A DNA stretch of 10,597 bases, taken from assembly GCA_028696915.1 (NCBI GenBank), contig JAQVGB010000032.1, positions 1-10,597 of the forward strand, given 5' to 3'. Source of the stretch: Candidatus Dojkabacteria bacterium. Its GTDB lineage: Bacteria; Patescibacteriota; Dojkabacteria; SC72; JAFGCJ01. The notes under the pieces are model-generated. The model worked only from the letters and a program-made list of their open reading frames with translations, was not told the DNA's origin and did not search any database. This document shows, in pieces, positions 1 to 6,303 of this stretch; positions within the stretch are counted from its first letter, which is position 1; each line of letters opens with the position of its first letter. A program made the translations under genes and the position numbers.

Positions 1-40
1 ACGCTACGGCATACGCACGCTTATTTATTACTATTCATCC

Positions 41-544
41 GTGGAAAAAAGAACCGCATTGATCCTGTCCGGGGCCGTTGTTCTTGTTGTTGTCCTCGCC
101 GGTCTATTTTATGTCGGCTACCGGTTGTGGAACGATGTCAGTCCCTACCGGATAACATCATTCGAGGAGTGTGTAGAAGCCGGATACCCGGTCATGGAGT
201 CCTATCCGCGACAGTGTGCTGTTCCCGATGGAAAAACATTTGTAGAGGATGTCACGCAGGACGGGACCGGTGACGATGAGAGCATTTGTGTTGATCTGTG
301 CGGAGATGGAACGTGCCAGGAAGTCGTGTGCATGGGATCCGGGTGTCCGTACGCCGAGTCCTCGACAAGCTGTCCGGAAGATTGCGGTTCTGATGAAGCC
401 GGTCTTGCAAACCCTGCCTCCGAGTATTGTGAACAGCAGGGCGGGACGGTACGATTTGAAGAGGCCGGTTCTGTCGGCATCTGTGTTCTTCCTGACGGGA
501 CTGAGTGCGAAGAGTGGGCGTATTACCGAGGAGAGTGCGAATAA
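41..544 (+). CDS. Membrane-anchored Cys-rich protein with C-terminal DUF333-like domain
   Basis: 167 aa from a GTG start. Residues 7-29 form one hydrophobic helix after a short basic N-terminus, so this is a signal anchor or uncleaved signal peptide with the rest outside the membrane. Three Cys-containing modules follow. Residues 39-70 (FEEC...ESYPRQC...PDGKTFVED) resemble a short module I know from Patescibacteria exported proteins. Residues 81-115 are a Cys-dense segment (CGDGTC, CPEDC). Residues 123-166 match the DUF333 pattern (NPASEYCEQQGG, CVLPDG, EEWAYYRGEC). There are 13 cysteines in total, an odd number. The biochemical role of DUF333 proteins is unknown; an envelope role with disulfides is inference. 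The frame stays open to the window edge, but the charged-then-hydrophobic start supports GTG 41. No Shine-Dalgarno is seen. A TACTAT -10-like box at 29-34 lies 6 nt upstream, suggesting a leaderless mRNA. The gene ends 24 nt before the convergent neighbour. Confidence 0.75.
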   Translation: MEKRTALILSGAVVLVVVLAGLFYVGYRLWNDVSPYRITSFEECVEAGYPVMESYPRQCAVPDGKTFVEDVTQDGTGDDESICVDLCGDGTCQEVVCMGSGCPYAESSTSCPEDCGSDEAGLANPASEYCEQQGGTVRFEEAGSVGICVLPDGTECEEWAYYRGECE

Positions 545-568
545 GAAGGCGCTGATCCTGAAGTCAGG

Positions 569-1606
569 CTACTGTTGTCCACCGGTGACATTCGTTTCTG
601 GGATCCAGCCGTATTCCTCTGTCGGAAGAAGAATTTCTATCCATCCGGTCTGCCGTGAGCGAGTGGGAAATGTTTCCTTCTCTGTTGCGTAGTAGATGAC
701 CGGTGAAGTCTCTGATGGGAGCGCAAAGATTTCGTACAAGCCAGCGATACTTGGTCGTCTGAGCACGGGTTTGACGGAATCCGGGTCTGCTGAAACAGAT
801 GTGCTGTGATCACGCATCCCGAGAACCGTTTGCGGGTTGGGACCGAGCGTCAGTGACCCGGGACTGGTGGTTAGGACCAGAAAGAGCAGTCCCATGGAAA
901 AAATACCATAGATTGATGTTGTGATCCCGTGGTATCCGGGACGCGCAAGTGCTCGCCGCCGACCGATGATCAGCCAGTAGCCGAGAAGTGCAAGAAATGA
1001 AAATGTGAATCCCGCAACGGCTTTTCCGTTCTGTATTGTCAGCGAAGGGAATTTAAAGGAATGGTCCGGGACGTGACCGGTGGTTGTTTGAACGCCGAGC
1101 ACCGACGGTCCGGTTGAGAATTGTACTGCGTTGTCAGGATCGTCGACGAGAGGGACGCTGCACCGTGGATCCGTCGCGTGAGTGTCACACAGGAATGCGG
1201 TGACACGGGGTTCCATTCTTCTGCGATGTGTGCTGAATGAGCACGAGGCAGGAGAGCCTGAGGGCACGGTTTCAGAGATACAGAGTGTGCGGTCACCACA
1301 ACCGACGGTCCCGGTCTCGGTCATCGAGATAGCATCCGTTGCGCATATATGCAGAGCGTATGGGTCGCTGTTCCCGTCTTCTCCGACGGCGGTGATTGTA
1401 ACAATCGCTCTCTCCGGATCAGTGGGAACGACGGCTTCTGATTTTAGTGGAGGCTTTGTAAACTGCGGTGGTGCATTTCCGATGGAAACGATCTGAGCTG
1501 AGACAGGCTGGATCAAAAAGTTCACCGGAGAGAACAGTGCAAGGACCAGCAGGACAACTGCGGTGATCATGTGCGGGATTGACGGTAGGGTATGCTCAAA
1601 CTTCAT
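569..1606 (-). CDS. Exported/membrane protein with Cys-rich Ig-like ectodomain and possible SH3-like tail
   Basis: 345 aa from ATG 1606; an in-frame GTG at 1642 would add 12 residues, and ATG 1570 would still keep the signal. Numbering below uses the ATG 1606 start. Residues 13-37 are a hydrophobic signal segment ending in PVSAQ, a plausible signal-peptidase site. Residues 55-165 look like an Ig-like fold with six Cys (88, 103, 109, 122, 140, 149). The spacing YALHIC...CGDRTLC...ASCSF...AFLCD...RCS resembles a domain repeated in large surface proteins of Patescibacteria. This is family memory, not a search result. Two more membrane helices follow at about 196-215 and 232-248. The C-terminus (about 285-342, with GWIEIL and YGWIPETNV) is suggestive of a small SH3-like beta barrel. 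Function is unknown; an envelope or surface role is inferred. It is convergent with the 41-544 gene and divergent from the pilin at 1769. Confidence 0.75.
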   Translation of the reverse strand: MKFEHTLPSIPHMITAVVLLVLALFSPVNFLIQPVSAQIVSIGNAPPQFTKPPLKSEAVVPTDPERAIVTITAVGEDGNSDPYALHICATDAISMTETGTVGCGDRTLCISETVPSGSPASCSFSTHRRRMEPRVTAFLCDTHATDPRCSVPLVDDPDNAVQFSTGPSVLGVQTTTGHVPDHSFKFPSLTIQNGKAVAGFTFSFLALLGYWLIIGRRRALARPGYHGITTSIYGIFSMGLLFLVLTTSPGSLTLGPNPQTVLGMRDHSTSVSADPDSVKPVLRRPSIAGLYEIFALPSETSPVIYYATEKETFPTRSRQTGWIEILLPTEEYGWIPETNVTGGQQ

Positions 1607-1613
1607 GTAGATC

Positions 1614-1619
1614 AGTATA
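1614..1619 (-). promoter_or_regulatory. -10 box (TATACT) for the minus-strand membrane protein, likely leaderless
   Basis: On the minus strand TATACT (5/6 to consensus) ends 7 nt before ATG 1606. Initiation at the usual distance would fall at or next to the start codon. The -35 position at 17-bp spacing (GTGCAG) is weak. No Shine-Dalgarno precedes the ATG. The ATTATACT context is AT-rich, so a chance match is possible. Confidence 0.35.
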
Positions 1620-1708
1620 ATCTTTTTCACTTCGATCTGCACCTGTTGTCAGTGCAGACAGGAAACCAAGAGCTTCTTGTCCATAGCATCACTGCCCGTG
1701 GAAGGTAC

Positions 1709-1737
1709 TTGACTTTGCCGGGGGTATTCATAATACT
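1709..1737 (+). promoter_or_regulatory. Sigma70-type promoter of the pilin gene
   Basis: TTGACT (1709-1714, 5/6) and AATACT (1732-1737, 4/6) are separated by 17 bp. The predicted transcript start near 1744 gives a leader of about 25 nt that contains the ribosome-binding site at 1756-1761. Confidence 0.55.
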
Positions 1738-1755
1738 GGGAATTGAAATAAATTC

Positions 1756-1761
1756 AAAGGA
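1756..1761 (+). promoter_or_regulatory. Shine-Dalgarno (AAAGGA) deciding the pilin start
   Basis: AAAGGA lies 7 nt upstream of ATG 1769. It is the only well-placed Shine-Dalgarno I find before any gene in the window. It fixes the start at 1769 although the frame is open from 1592. A 6-bp AU-rich inverted repeat (GTTTAT 1765-1770 with ATAAAC 1782-1787) could pair over the start codon, but it is weak. Confidence 0.7.
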
Positions 1762-1768
1762 TACGTTT

Positions 1769-2227
1769 ATGAGTCGTTCGTATAAACTACGAGGATTTAC
1801 GCTTATTGAAATTCTCGTGGTCGTCGCGCTTATCGCGATCCTTGCGGCTGTTACGATTGTTGCCATCAATCCTGGCAAGAACTTCGCAGACACCAGGAAC
1901 GCGACCCGCAGCGCGGACGTCAATCAGATCCTCAATGCGGTGACGCAGTATACCTCCGAGGAAGGTCATGCGATTGGTGATCTCGGTACTATTCCCGCGT
2001 GTGCCGATACTACTGATGGATTGGGAAGAGAGATCGGTTCGGGTGAAGGATTGGTCGACCTTGCTGGCACTGCCCTGGTTGACGAGTATATTGTGGGAAT
2101 CCCGGAAGATCCGCAGGAGGGATCACCCGAGAAAACCGGCTACTTCATCTGTCTGACTGCCGGTGGCAGAGTGCAGATCACTGCCGGTTTCGCTGAAAAT
2201 GATAAGGATATCGTTGTGATGCGGTAG
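1769..2227 (+). CDS. Type IV pilin, probable major subunit
   Basis: 152 aa. The class III signal is textbook: a short basic leader MSRSYKLRG, then cleavage before Phe10 with Glu14 at mature +5 (GFTLIEIL). A hydrophobic helix covers residues 11-33, followed by AINPGKNFADTRN and an alpha segment (SADVNQILNAVTQY), then a small globular domain. Two cysteines (C78, C128) could form the single pilin disulfide. The sequence AINP..., ADVNQILNA, GLVDL, Y-V-IP-DPQ, and a closing beta strand follow the layout of pilins in Patescibacteria. Prepilin peptidase should cleave and N-methylate it; it would then be polymerised by PilB and PilC encoded downstream. A dedicated promoter, a strong Shine-Dalgarno and a strong terminator all point to high, independent expression, which is why I infer the major subunit. 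An adhesive or DNA-uptake role cannot be told from sequence. Confidence 0.9.
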   Translation: MSRSYKLRGFTLIEILVVVALIAILAAVTIVAINPGKNFADTRNATRSADVNQILNAVTQYTSEEGHAIGDLGTIPACADTTDGLGREIGSGEGLVDLAGTALVDEYIVGIPEDPQEGSPEKTGYFICLTAGGRVQITAGFAENDKDIVVMR

Positions 2228-2250
2228 GATCTGTATGCCTTGTGAAACAG

Positions 2251-2279
2251 AAAGGGGGAGCTTCGGCTTCCCCTTTTTT
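2251..2279 (+). terminator. Intrinsic terminator after the pilin
   Basis: An 11-bp stem (AAAGGGGGAGC pairing with GCTTCCCCTTT, one G-U) closes a UUCG tetraloop (2262-2265) and runs into six T (2274-2279). It starts 23 nt after the pilin stop and separates the pilin transcript from pilBC. Confidence 0.93.
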
Positions 2280-2313
2280 GTTGTGGAGTGAACGGTAGGA
2301 GCGTCTTTCATAC

Positions 2314-2341
2314 TTGACGTGAACAACAGGCCAGTTATACT
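2314..2341 (+). promoter_or_regulatory. Promoter of the pilBC/pseudopilin operon
   Basis: TTGACG (2314-2319, 5/6) and TATACT (2336-2341, 5/6) with 16-bp spacing. It lies just after the pilin terminator. Transcription from about 2348 gives an untranslated leader of about 155 nt before pilB, with a hairpin at 2396-2428. A TTGACA at 2466-2471 has no matching -10. Confidence 0.65.
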
Positions 2342-2395
2342 GAAAAGAGGTAATTTTTGGCTCTGATTTGATCTGCGATCTACTGCCCGCAGAGA

Positions 2396-2428
2396 CGAAC
2401 GACTTCATTACTCCATGAAGTCGGTTCG
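2396..2428 (+). promoter_or_regulatory. Hairpin in the pilB 5' leader
   Basis: A perfect 9-bp stem (CGACTTCAT 2400-2408 with ATGAAGTCG 2415-2423, 6-nt loop) extends by four more pairs (2396-2399 with 2425-2428) if G2424 bulges. A T-run (2440-2444) begins 11 nt after the stem, too far for a classical terminator. It could be an attenuator, a stability element or a protein-binding site. Nothing identifies which. Confidence 0.5.
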
Positions 2429-2502
2429 GGTGGTACTCGTTTTTGTCGCTTACCGTTAATGAACATTGACAGCGGCATTTCCGTGAGCCTTTTGACTATG
2501 CC

Positions 2503-3750
2503 ATGCCGGACAAGAATTCCACCGAAGAAGAAACAAAGACGCGCAAAACAGAGGGAGCTATCCCCGAGGAACAAACGGTAACCGAGCTTTTCGACGATAT
2601 CATTAAGGATGCGTACGATAAGCAGTCCTCGGACGTGCATTTCGAGCCACGTGAGAACGATATGATCGTTCGATACCGTATTGACGGAATTCTTCATGAT
2701 ATTCTAACCATTGCAAAAGAGCTCGAACCGGCACTGATCTTCAAGATAAAGATTGTCTCGAACCTCAAAACCGACGAGCATTTCGCTCCTCAAGACGGAC
2801 GGATCCGGTTTATTTTCGAGGAAATCAAGTTTGATAGCCGCGTTTCAATCATCCCGACGACTCACGGAGAGAAGGTTGTGATCCGTCTGCTGACAAGTGG
2901 CGGCAAAGCGCTGGAGCTTAAAGATCTCGGTTTTGACGAACCGATGATGGCAATACTCGAACGAAGTTACACAAAACCGTACGGTATGATCATTTCTTCC
3001 GGTCCGACAGGTTCGGGGAAAACGACAACGCTCTATTCGATGCTTAAGCTTGTCAATTCGAGGGAGCGCAATATTCTGACAATCGAAGATCCTGTCGAGT
3101 ATAGCATCGACGGGGTCAACCACATTCAGGTCAACTCGAAGGCAAAGCTGACGTTTGCGACAGGTTTGCGAGCACTGCTGAGGCAGGACCCGAATATCAT
3201 TATGATCGGAGAGATCCGAGACAAAGAAACTGCCCAGATAGCTATCAATGCCGCTATGACCGGTCATCTTGTGCTCAGCACAATCCATACAAATGATTCG
3301 ATTACAACAGTACCACGGCTTATCGATATGGGGGTTGAGCGATACCTCGTCGCGACAACCGTCAACGTTATCGTTGCTCAGCGACTTGCCCGTCGGCTCT
3401 GTCCGAAATGTAAAAAACAAGCAGCTATTTCACAGGAACAGTTTGAACACCTATTGAAGGTACGAAAGGACCTTGCGGACATGCTTAAGGTCGGGACTCC
3501 GGTATTTGAGGAAGCTGGGTGTACTGCGTGCAGGGATACTGGGTTTAAAGGAAGAGTGGGCCTATTTGAAGTGCTGGAAATTGATAAAGACCTGCGGGTC
3601 AAAATATCAGAGGGAGCGAATGCCGATGAGCTGTTCGACATTGCTCGCAAGAAGGGCCTGTTACTGATTGTCGAGGACGGAGTTAAAAAGATTTTAGCCG
3701 GTGATACTAGTGTGTCCGAAATATTACGTGTTACGGCGATTCGTGAATGA
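2503..3750 (+). CDS. pilB: Type IV pilus assembly ATPase PilB (GspE family), lacking the N-terminal domain
   Basis: 415 aa hexameric motor ATPase that powers pilin insertion at the inner face of the cytoplasmic membrane. Visible in order: N2-type domain with SSDVHFEPR and YRIDGIL (42-65); Walker A GPTGSGKT (167-174); Asp box TIEDPVEY (193-200); Walker B IIMIGEIRD (232-240); His box TGHLVLSTIHTND (253-265); and a zinc tetracysteine C300/C303 and C340/C343 (LCPKC, GCTAC). The tetracysteine and GEIRD favour an extension PilB over a retraction PilT. Usual PilB is about 560 aa. Here only about 25 charged residues precede the N2 domain, so the MshEN/T2SSE_N domain is missing. An in-frame TGA at 2467 blocks any upstream extension, and ATG 2503 is the only plausible start; it has no Shine-Dalgarno. 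The stop overlaps the pilC start as ATGA, implying translational coupling. Confidence 0.95.
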   Translation: MPDKNSTEEETKTRKTEGAIPEEQTVTELFDDIIKDAYDKQSSDVHFEPRENDMIVRYRIDGILHDILTIAKELEPALIFKIKIVSNLKTDEHFAPQDGRIRFIFEEIKFDSRVSIIPTTHGEKVVIRLLTSGGKALELKDLGFDEPMMAILERSYTKPYGMIISSGPTGSGKTTTLYSMLKLVNSRERNILTIEDPVEYSIDGVNHIQVNSKAKLTFATGLRALLRQDPNIIMIGEIRDKETAQIAINAAMTGHLVLSTIHTNDSITTVPRLIDMGVERYLVATTVNVIVAQRLARRLCPKCKKQAAISQEQFEHLLKVRKDLADMLKVGTPVFEEAGCTACRDTGFKGRVGLFEVLEIDKDLRVKISEGANADELFDIARKKGLLLIVEDGVKKILAGDTSVSEILRVTAIRE

Positions 3751-5051
3751 GCGAGACAGAAGTGGTGCAGAAACAAGACCTGTCGGAGAATAAATCGCAG
3801 ACGGTGCCGGCCGCTCCTGATCAGGAAACAGACCACTCTGAGCCTGCCGCCCAGGAGAAACTTCGTCATGTTGGCGGTCTAGCTGACGGGGGGGAGAGCA
3901 CAGAGAAGAAACGAACCAAAAAAGTCGTGCAGGATGAAAAGAAATCATCACCTGAAAAGAGTGAAAAGGACACAGAAAATAATAAGAAACGCAAACGCAC
4001 AAGCTTTTCTTTGAAAGGAATTTCTCCGGCAGACGTGGAGTTCTCCCTCCGGCATCTCTCGCTGATGTTGAAATCCGGATTGAGCATAACAGAGTCACTC
4101 GCGGTTATTGTCGAGCAGTGTTCGGATGATCGGATGAAGAACACATATGAAGAAATCCTCAGCTCTGTTCAGCAGGGAAAGAGCATTTCTCAGGCGATGT
4201 CCGAATATCCGAAGATCTTTTCAGATGTTGTTGTTTCAATTGTCCGGATCAGCGAGCAGACCGGGACGTTGGAATCGAACCTTGTTTTTCTTGCCGATTA
4301 TTTGAAGAAAAGCTACGAATTACAGCGGAAGGTCATGGGTGCGATGATCTACCCGCTGATCGTTCTTGGCATGACGGTGGCGGAAATGCTTGGCGTCGCG
4401 TTCTTTATCCTTCCCAAGATGGAAGTGATGTTTGCGTCGTTTGACAATGTCCCTGCCTTTAGCCTGATGGTCGTTAACCTCGCCCGTATGGTACGTGAAA
4501 ATATTTTTTTCATCGCAATCGGAGGTGTGGTGCTGTTTTTTATCATAAAACAGCTCGCAAAGACGAAGCCGGGCAAACGATTTACCGACAGGCTTTCCAT
4601 TGGGTTTCCAATCATTAAGCGCCTTTCGAGAAACAATCTTCTAGCAAGCTTTTCCCGGACATTGGGGATGCTTCTGGAAAGTGGAATTCCGATATCGGAG
4701 TCGTTGAAAGTAACTGCCGGTACGATGACGAACTGTGTGTATGCGGAGGCGACAGCTCAGATTTATAAGGACGTCAAAGAGGGAAAGAACCTTGCCGATT
4801 CAATGCTCGAGCATCAGGACCTCTTTCCGATCTCGTTTATCCGGATCATTGAGGCAGGTGAAAAGACCGGGACACTTGAGGAAAATCTTTCCTACATGTA
4901 TGGGTCGTTCTCGACAGAGGTGGAGATTATGGCAAATAACATGGTCACCCTTCTTGAGCCACTACTTTTGATGTTTGCCGGTGCAATGATCGGCTTGCTG
5001 GCGATCACGATCATCGCGCCAATCTATCAGTTCACAAGCAGTATTAACTAA
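3747..5051 (+). CDS. pilC: Type IV pilus inner-membrane platform protein PilC (GspF family)
   Basis: 434 aa. It forms the platform on which PilB acts to add pilin subunits. Two T2SSF repeats are visible: about 97-222 (FSLRHLSLMLKSGLSITESL, RISEQTGTLESNL) and about 298-425 (FSRTLGMLLESGIPISESL, RIIEAGEKTGTLEENL). Membrane helices fall at about 199-223, 252-269 and 403-426, the usual three. Ordinary PilC/GspF is about 400 aa and starts near the first repeat. Here an extra tail of about 85 residues is rich in Glu, Lys, Asp and Ser with no hydrophobic core, so it is probably disordered and cytoplasmic. The tail is in frame and opens with ATG 3747 inside the pilB stop (ATGA), so it is very likely translated. 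It might contact PilB, which lacks its own N-terminal domain; that is inference. Confidence 0.95.
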   Translation: MSETEVVQKQDLSENKSQTVPAAPDQETDHSEPAAQEKLRHVGGLADGGESTEKKRTKKVVQDEKKSSPEKSEKDTENNKKRKRTSFSLKGISPADVEFSLRHLSLMLKSGLSITESLAVIVEQCSDDRMKNTYEEILSSVQQGKSISQAMSEYPKIFSDVVVSIVRISEQTGTLESNLVFLADYLKKSYELQRKVMGAMIYPLIVLGMTVAEMLGVAFFILPKMEVMFASFDNVPAFSLMVVNLARMVRENIFFIAIGGVVLFFIIKQLAKTKPGKRFTDRLSIGFPIIKRLSRNNLLASFSRTLGMLLESGIPISESLKVTAGTMTNCVYAEATAQIYKDVKEGKNLADSMLEHQDLFPISFIRIIEAGEKTGTLEENLSYMYGSFSTEVEIMANNMVTLLEPLLLMFAGAMIGLLAITIIAPIYQFTSSIN

Positions 5052-5063
5052 TCATGTCTTTCG

Positions 5064-5522
5064 ATGCGAGTGCGCGAACGGGGATTCACACTGGTCGAAC
5101 TGGTAGTTGTTATAGGGCTGACAGCTCTTGCAATGATGTTCGTATTCTCGTTTTCAGTAGGGCAGTTACAGTCCGGGCGAGCGCGGGGGACCGCTGATGA
5201 TATTGCGTCCCTTCTATCGGTATGCCAGCAGGATGCGTTCTCTGGAAAGGATGGCTCGTCGTATGGCATCCGGTTTGAATCTCAGCGGTATCACGTCTTT
5301 GTAGGAGAGTCTTTTGCTACCGCTGAGTCTTCAGATACGGTCAATCTCCAGCCGGGGACGAGTGTATCTGCCATATCCCTATCTTCCGGCTCATCGGAGA
5401 TCGTGTTTTTTTCCGGAAATCTCGTCCCGCAGGCATATGGAAGTGTGACGCTGAAAAGCGGGACGGAAGAATCGCGGATAGAGATCAACCGTGAGGGAAT
5501 GATTGAAGTTCATACGCTATGA
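5064..5522 (+). CDS. Pseudopilin/minor pilin, GspH/FimT-like
   Basis: 152 aa. Class III prepilin signal MRVRERG cleaved before Phe8, with Glu12 at mature +5 (GFTLVELVVV), then a hydrophobic helix to about residue 33. The C-terminal half is beta-rich (VFFSGNLVPQAYGSVTL, SRIEINREGMIEVHTL), the typical end of GspH/FimT proteins, which sit at the pilus tip or prime assembly. A single Cys (54) is present. It lies 12 nt after pilC and overlaps the next prepilin by 4 nt (ATGA), so it belongs to the operon. There is no Shine-Dalgarno; coupling from pilC is likely. The ATG at 5054 is in another frame and leads nowhere. Confidence 0.87.
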   Translation: MRVRERGFTLVELVVVIGLTALAMMFVFSFSVGQLQSGRARGTADDIASLLSVCQQDAFSGKDGSSYGIRFESQRYHVFVGESFATAESSDTVNLQPGTSVSAISLSSGSSEIVFFSGNLVPQAYGSVTLKSGTEESRIEINREGMIEVHTL

Positions 5523-5767
5523 AACCGACCTCTGATATCAAAACCAACGCTGAACCGGCTGGGTTTAGCCTTGTCGAGATCCTGGTAGCTCTCGGACTAT
5601 TTGGAATAATAGCGGGAAGTGTCGCACTCTTTGCCTCTGACTCGTTCCGGGCGTCCAGAAATGCTCAGATGAAACTTCGTGCATCTTCCGTCATTCAGGA
5701 AATCACCAATGCCGTACTTCTACTCAAAGATGAGCTCGGATTCCATATACACGCCAACACTTTTTGA
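5519..5767 (+). CDS. Short pseudopilin (82 aa), possibly truncated
   Basis: Class III signal with a 15-residue leader ending in PAG, cleavage before Phe16 and Glu20 at +5 (GFSLVEILVALGLFG). The hydrophobic helix runs to about residue 40, followed by an alpha-helical spine (FRASRNAQMKLRASSVIQEI...LLLKDEL) that stops at residue 82. Related GspI/PilV-like pseudopilins normally add a beta domain to reach 130-180 aa, and that is absent. The +1 frame gives only 19 more codons from 5730 (to TAA 5789) and the +2 frame stops at once, so no single frameshift restores a full protein. Either it is a genuine mini-pseudopilin or the remnant of an internal deletion. It overlaps the upstream prepilin by ATGA. 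Confidence 0.75.
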   Translation: MKPTSDIKTNAEPAGFSLVEILVALGLFGIIAGSVALFASDSFRASRNAQMKLRASSVIQEITNAVLLLKDELGFHIHANTF

Positions 5768-5832
5768 TGTGACGGTCAGCTATTTGTAATGAAGTCAACG
5801 TGGACATAGACAAAGAGATCAAAAACACAACA

Positions 5833-6303
5833 ATGACGCATCGTGGAATGACCCTGATCGAGACCGTTCTCTACGTTGCCTTATTTGCTCTGATATTCAC
5901 GACGGTTATCACGTTTGCTTTGGCTATTGGCGAAAGCAACAAAAAAGCTCAAGAAAGGAACGTATTATCACGGAGCTTGCTGTTTGTCAGCAGTCATCTG
6001 ACATCGACATTTGAGACAGCGGACAGCATTAATGACTCCGGATGTGTCTTCAATGATAACAATGGAAGGGTGTCCATGGTAGACGAAGGATTGTCAGTTG
6101 TGTACTCTCTGTCGGATGGACGGCTCATTTTCACATCTCCGGCCGGAAGTTCCCACCTGACCCCCAGTGGTCTGACGGTAACTAGATTCCTGATCCAGCC
6201 AGTCTATACAAGATCGAGCGAGCTGACCGGGATCCGTGTATCTCTTGATGTAGCAGGAAGCAATGGTCAGGAAGAAATGCTTGTTAGTTCATTCGTGCTG
6301 TGA
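5833..6303 (+). CDS. Pseudopilin/minor pilin, GspJ/PilW-like
   Basis: 156 aa from ATG 5833; an in-frame GTG at 5800 would give 167 aa with a 16-residue leader. I prefer ATG because it gives the compact leader MTHRG. Cleavage would precede Met6 with Glu10 at +5 (GMTLIETVLYVALF); Met at +1 instead of Phe is allowed in the family. A hydrophobic helix spans about 7-30, then a spine (ESNKKAQERNVLSRSLLFVSSHL) and a beta-rich domain (LSVVYSLSDGRLIF, TGIRVSLDV). The topology is like GspJ/PilW minor pilins, but assignment to one subfamily is uncertain. It follows the short pseudopilin after 65 nt and overlaps the next gene at its stop. Confidence 0.83.
   Translation: MTHRGMTLIETVLYVALFALIFTTVITFALAIGESNKKAQERNVLSRSLLFVSSHLTSTFETADSINDSGCVFNDNNGRVSMVDEGLSVVYSLSDGRLIFTSPAGSSHLTPSGLTVTRFLIQPVYTRSSELTGIRVSLDVAGSNGQEEMLVSSFVL

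Noticed and set aside
552..572. CCTGAAGTCAGG inverted repeat between convergent genes as a shared terminator
   Set aside because: The loop is only 2 nt with a 5-bp stem and no T-run on either strand, so it cannot form a stable terminator.
569..692. Plus-strand frame 249-692 and other long antisense frames over pilB, pilC and thrS
   Set aside because: They lie opposite or out of frame with clearly conserved genes, have no recognisable domains, and look like shadows.
2466..2471. Perfect TTGACA box just upstream of pilB
   Set aside because: No -10 hexamer lies 15-19 bp downstream; the better promoter is at 2314-2341.
5730..5789. Alternative frame continuing the short pseudopilin by a +1 frameshift
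   Set aside because: It adds only 19 codons before TAA, not enough to rebuild a normal pseudopilin domain; no slippery sequence at the junction.
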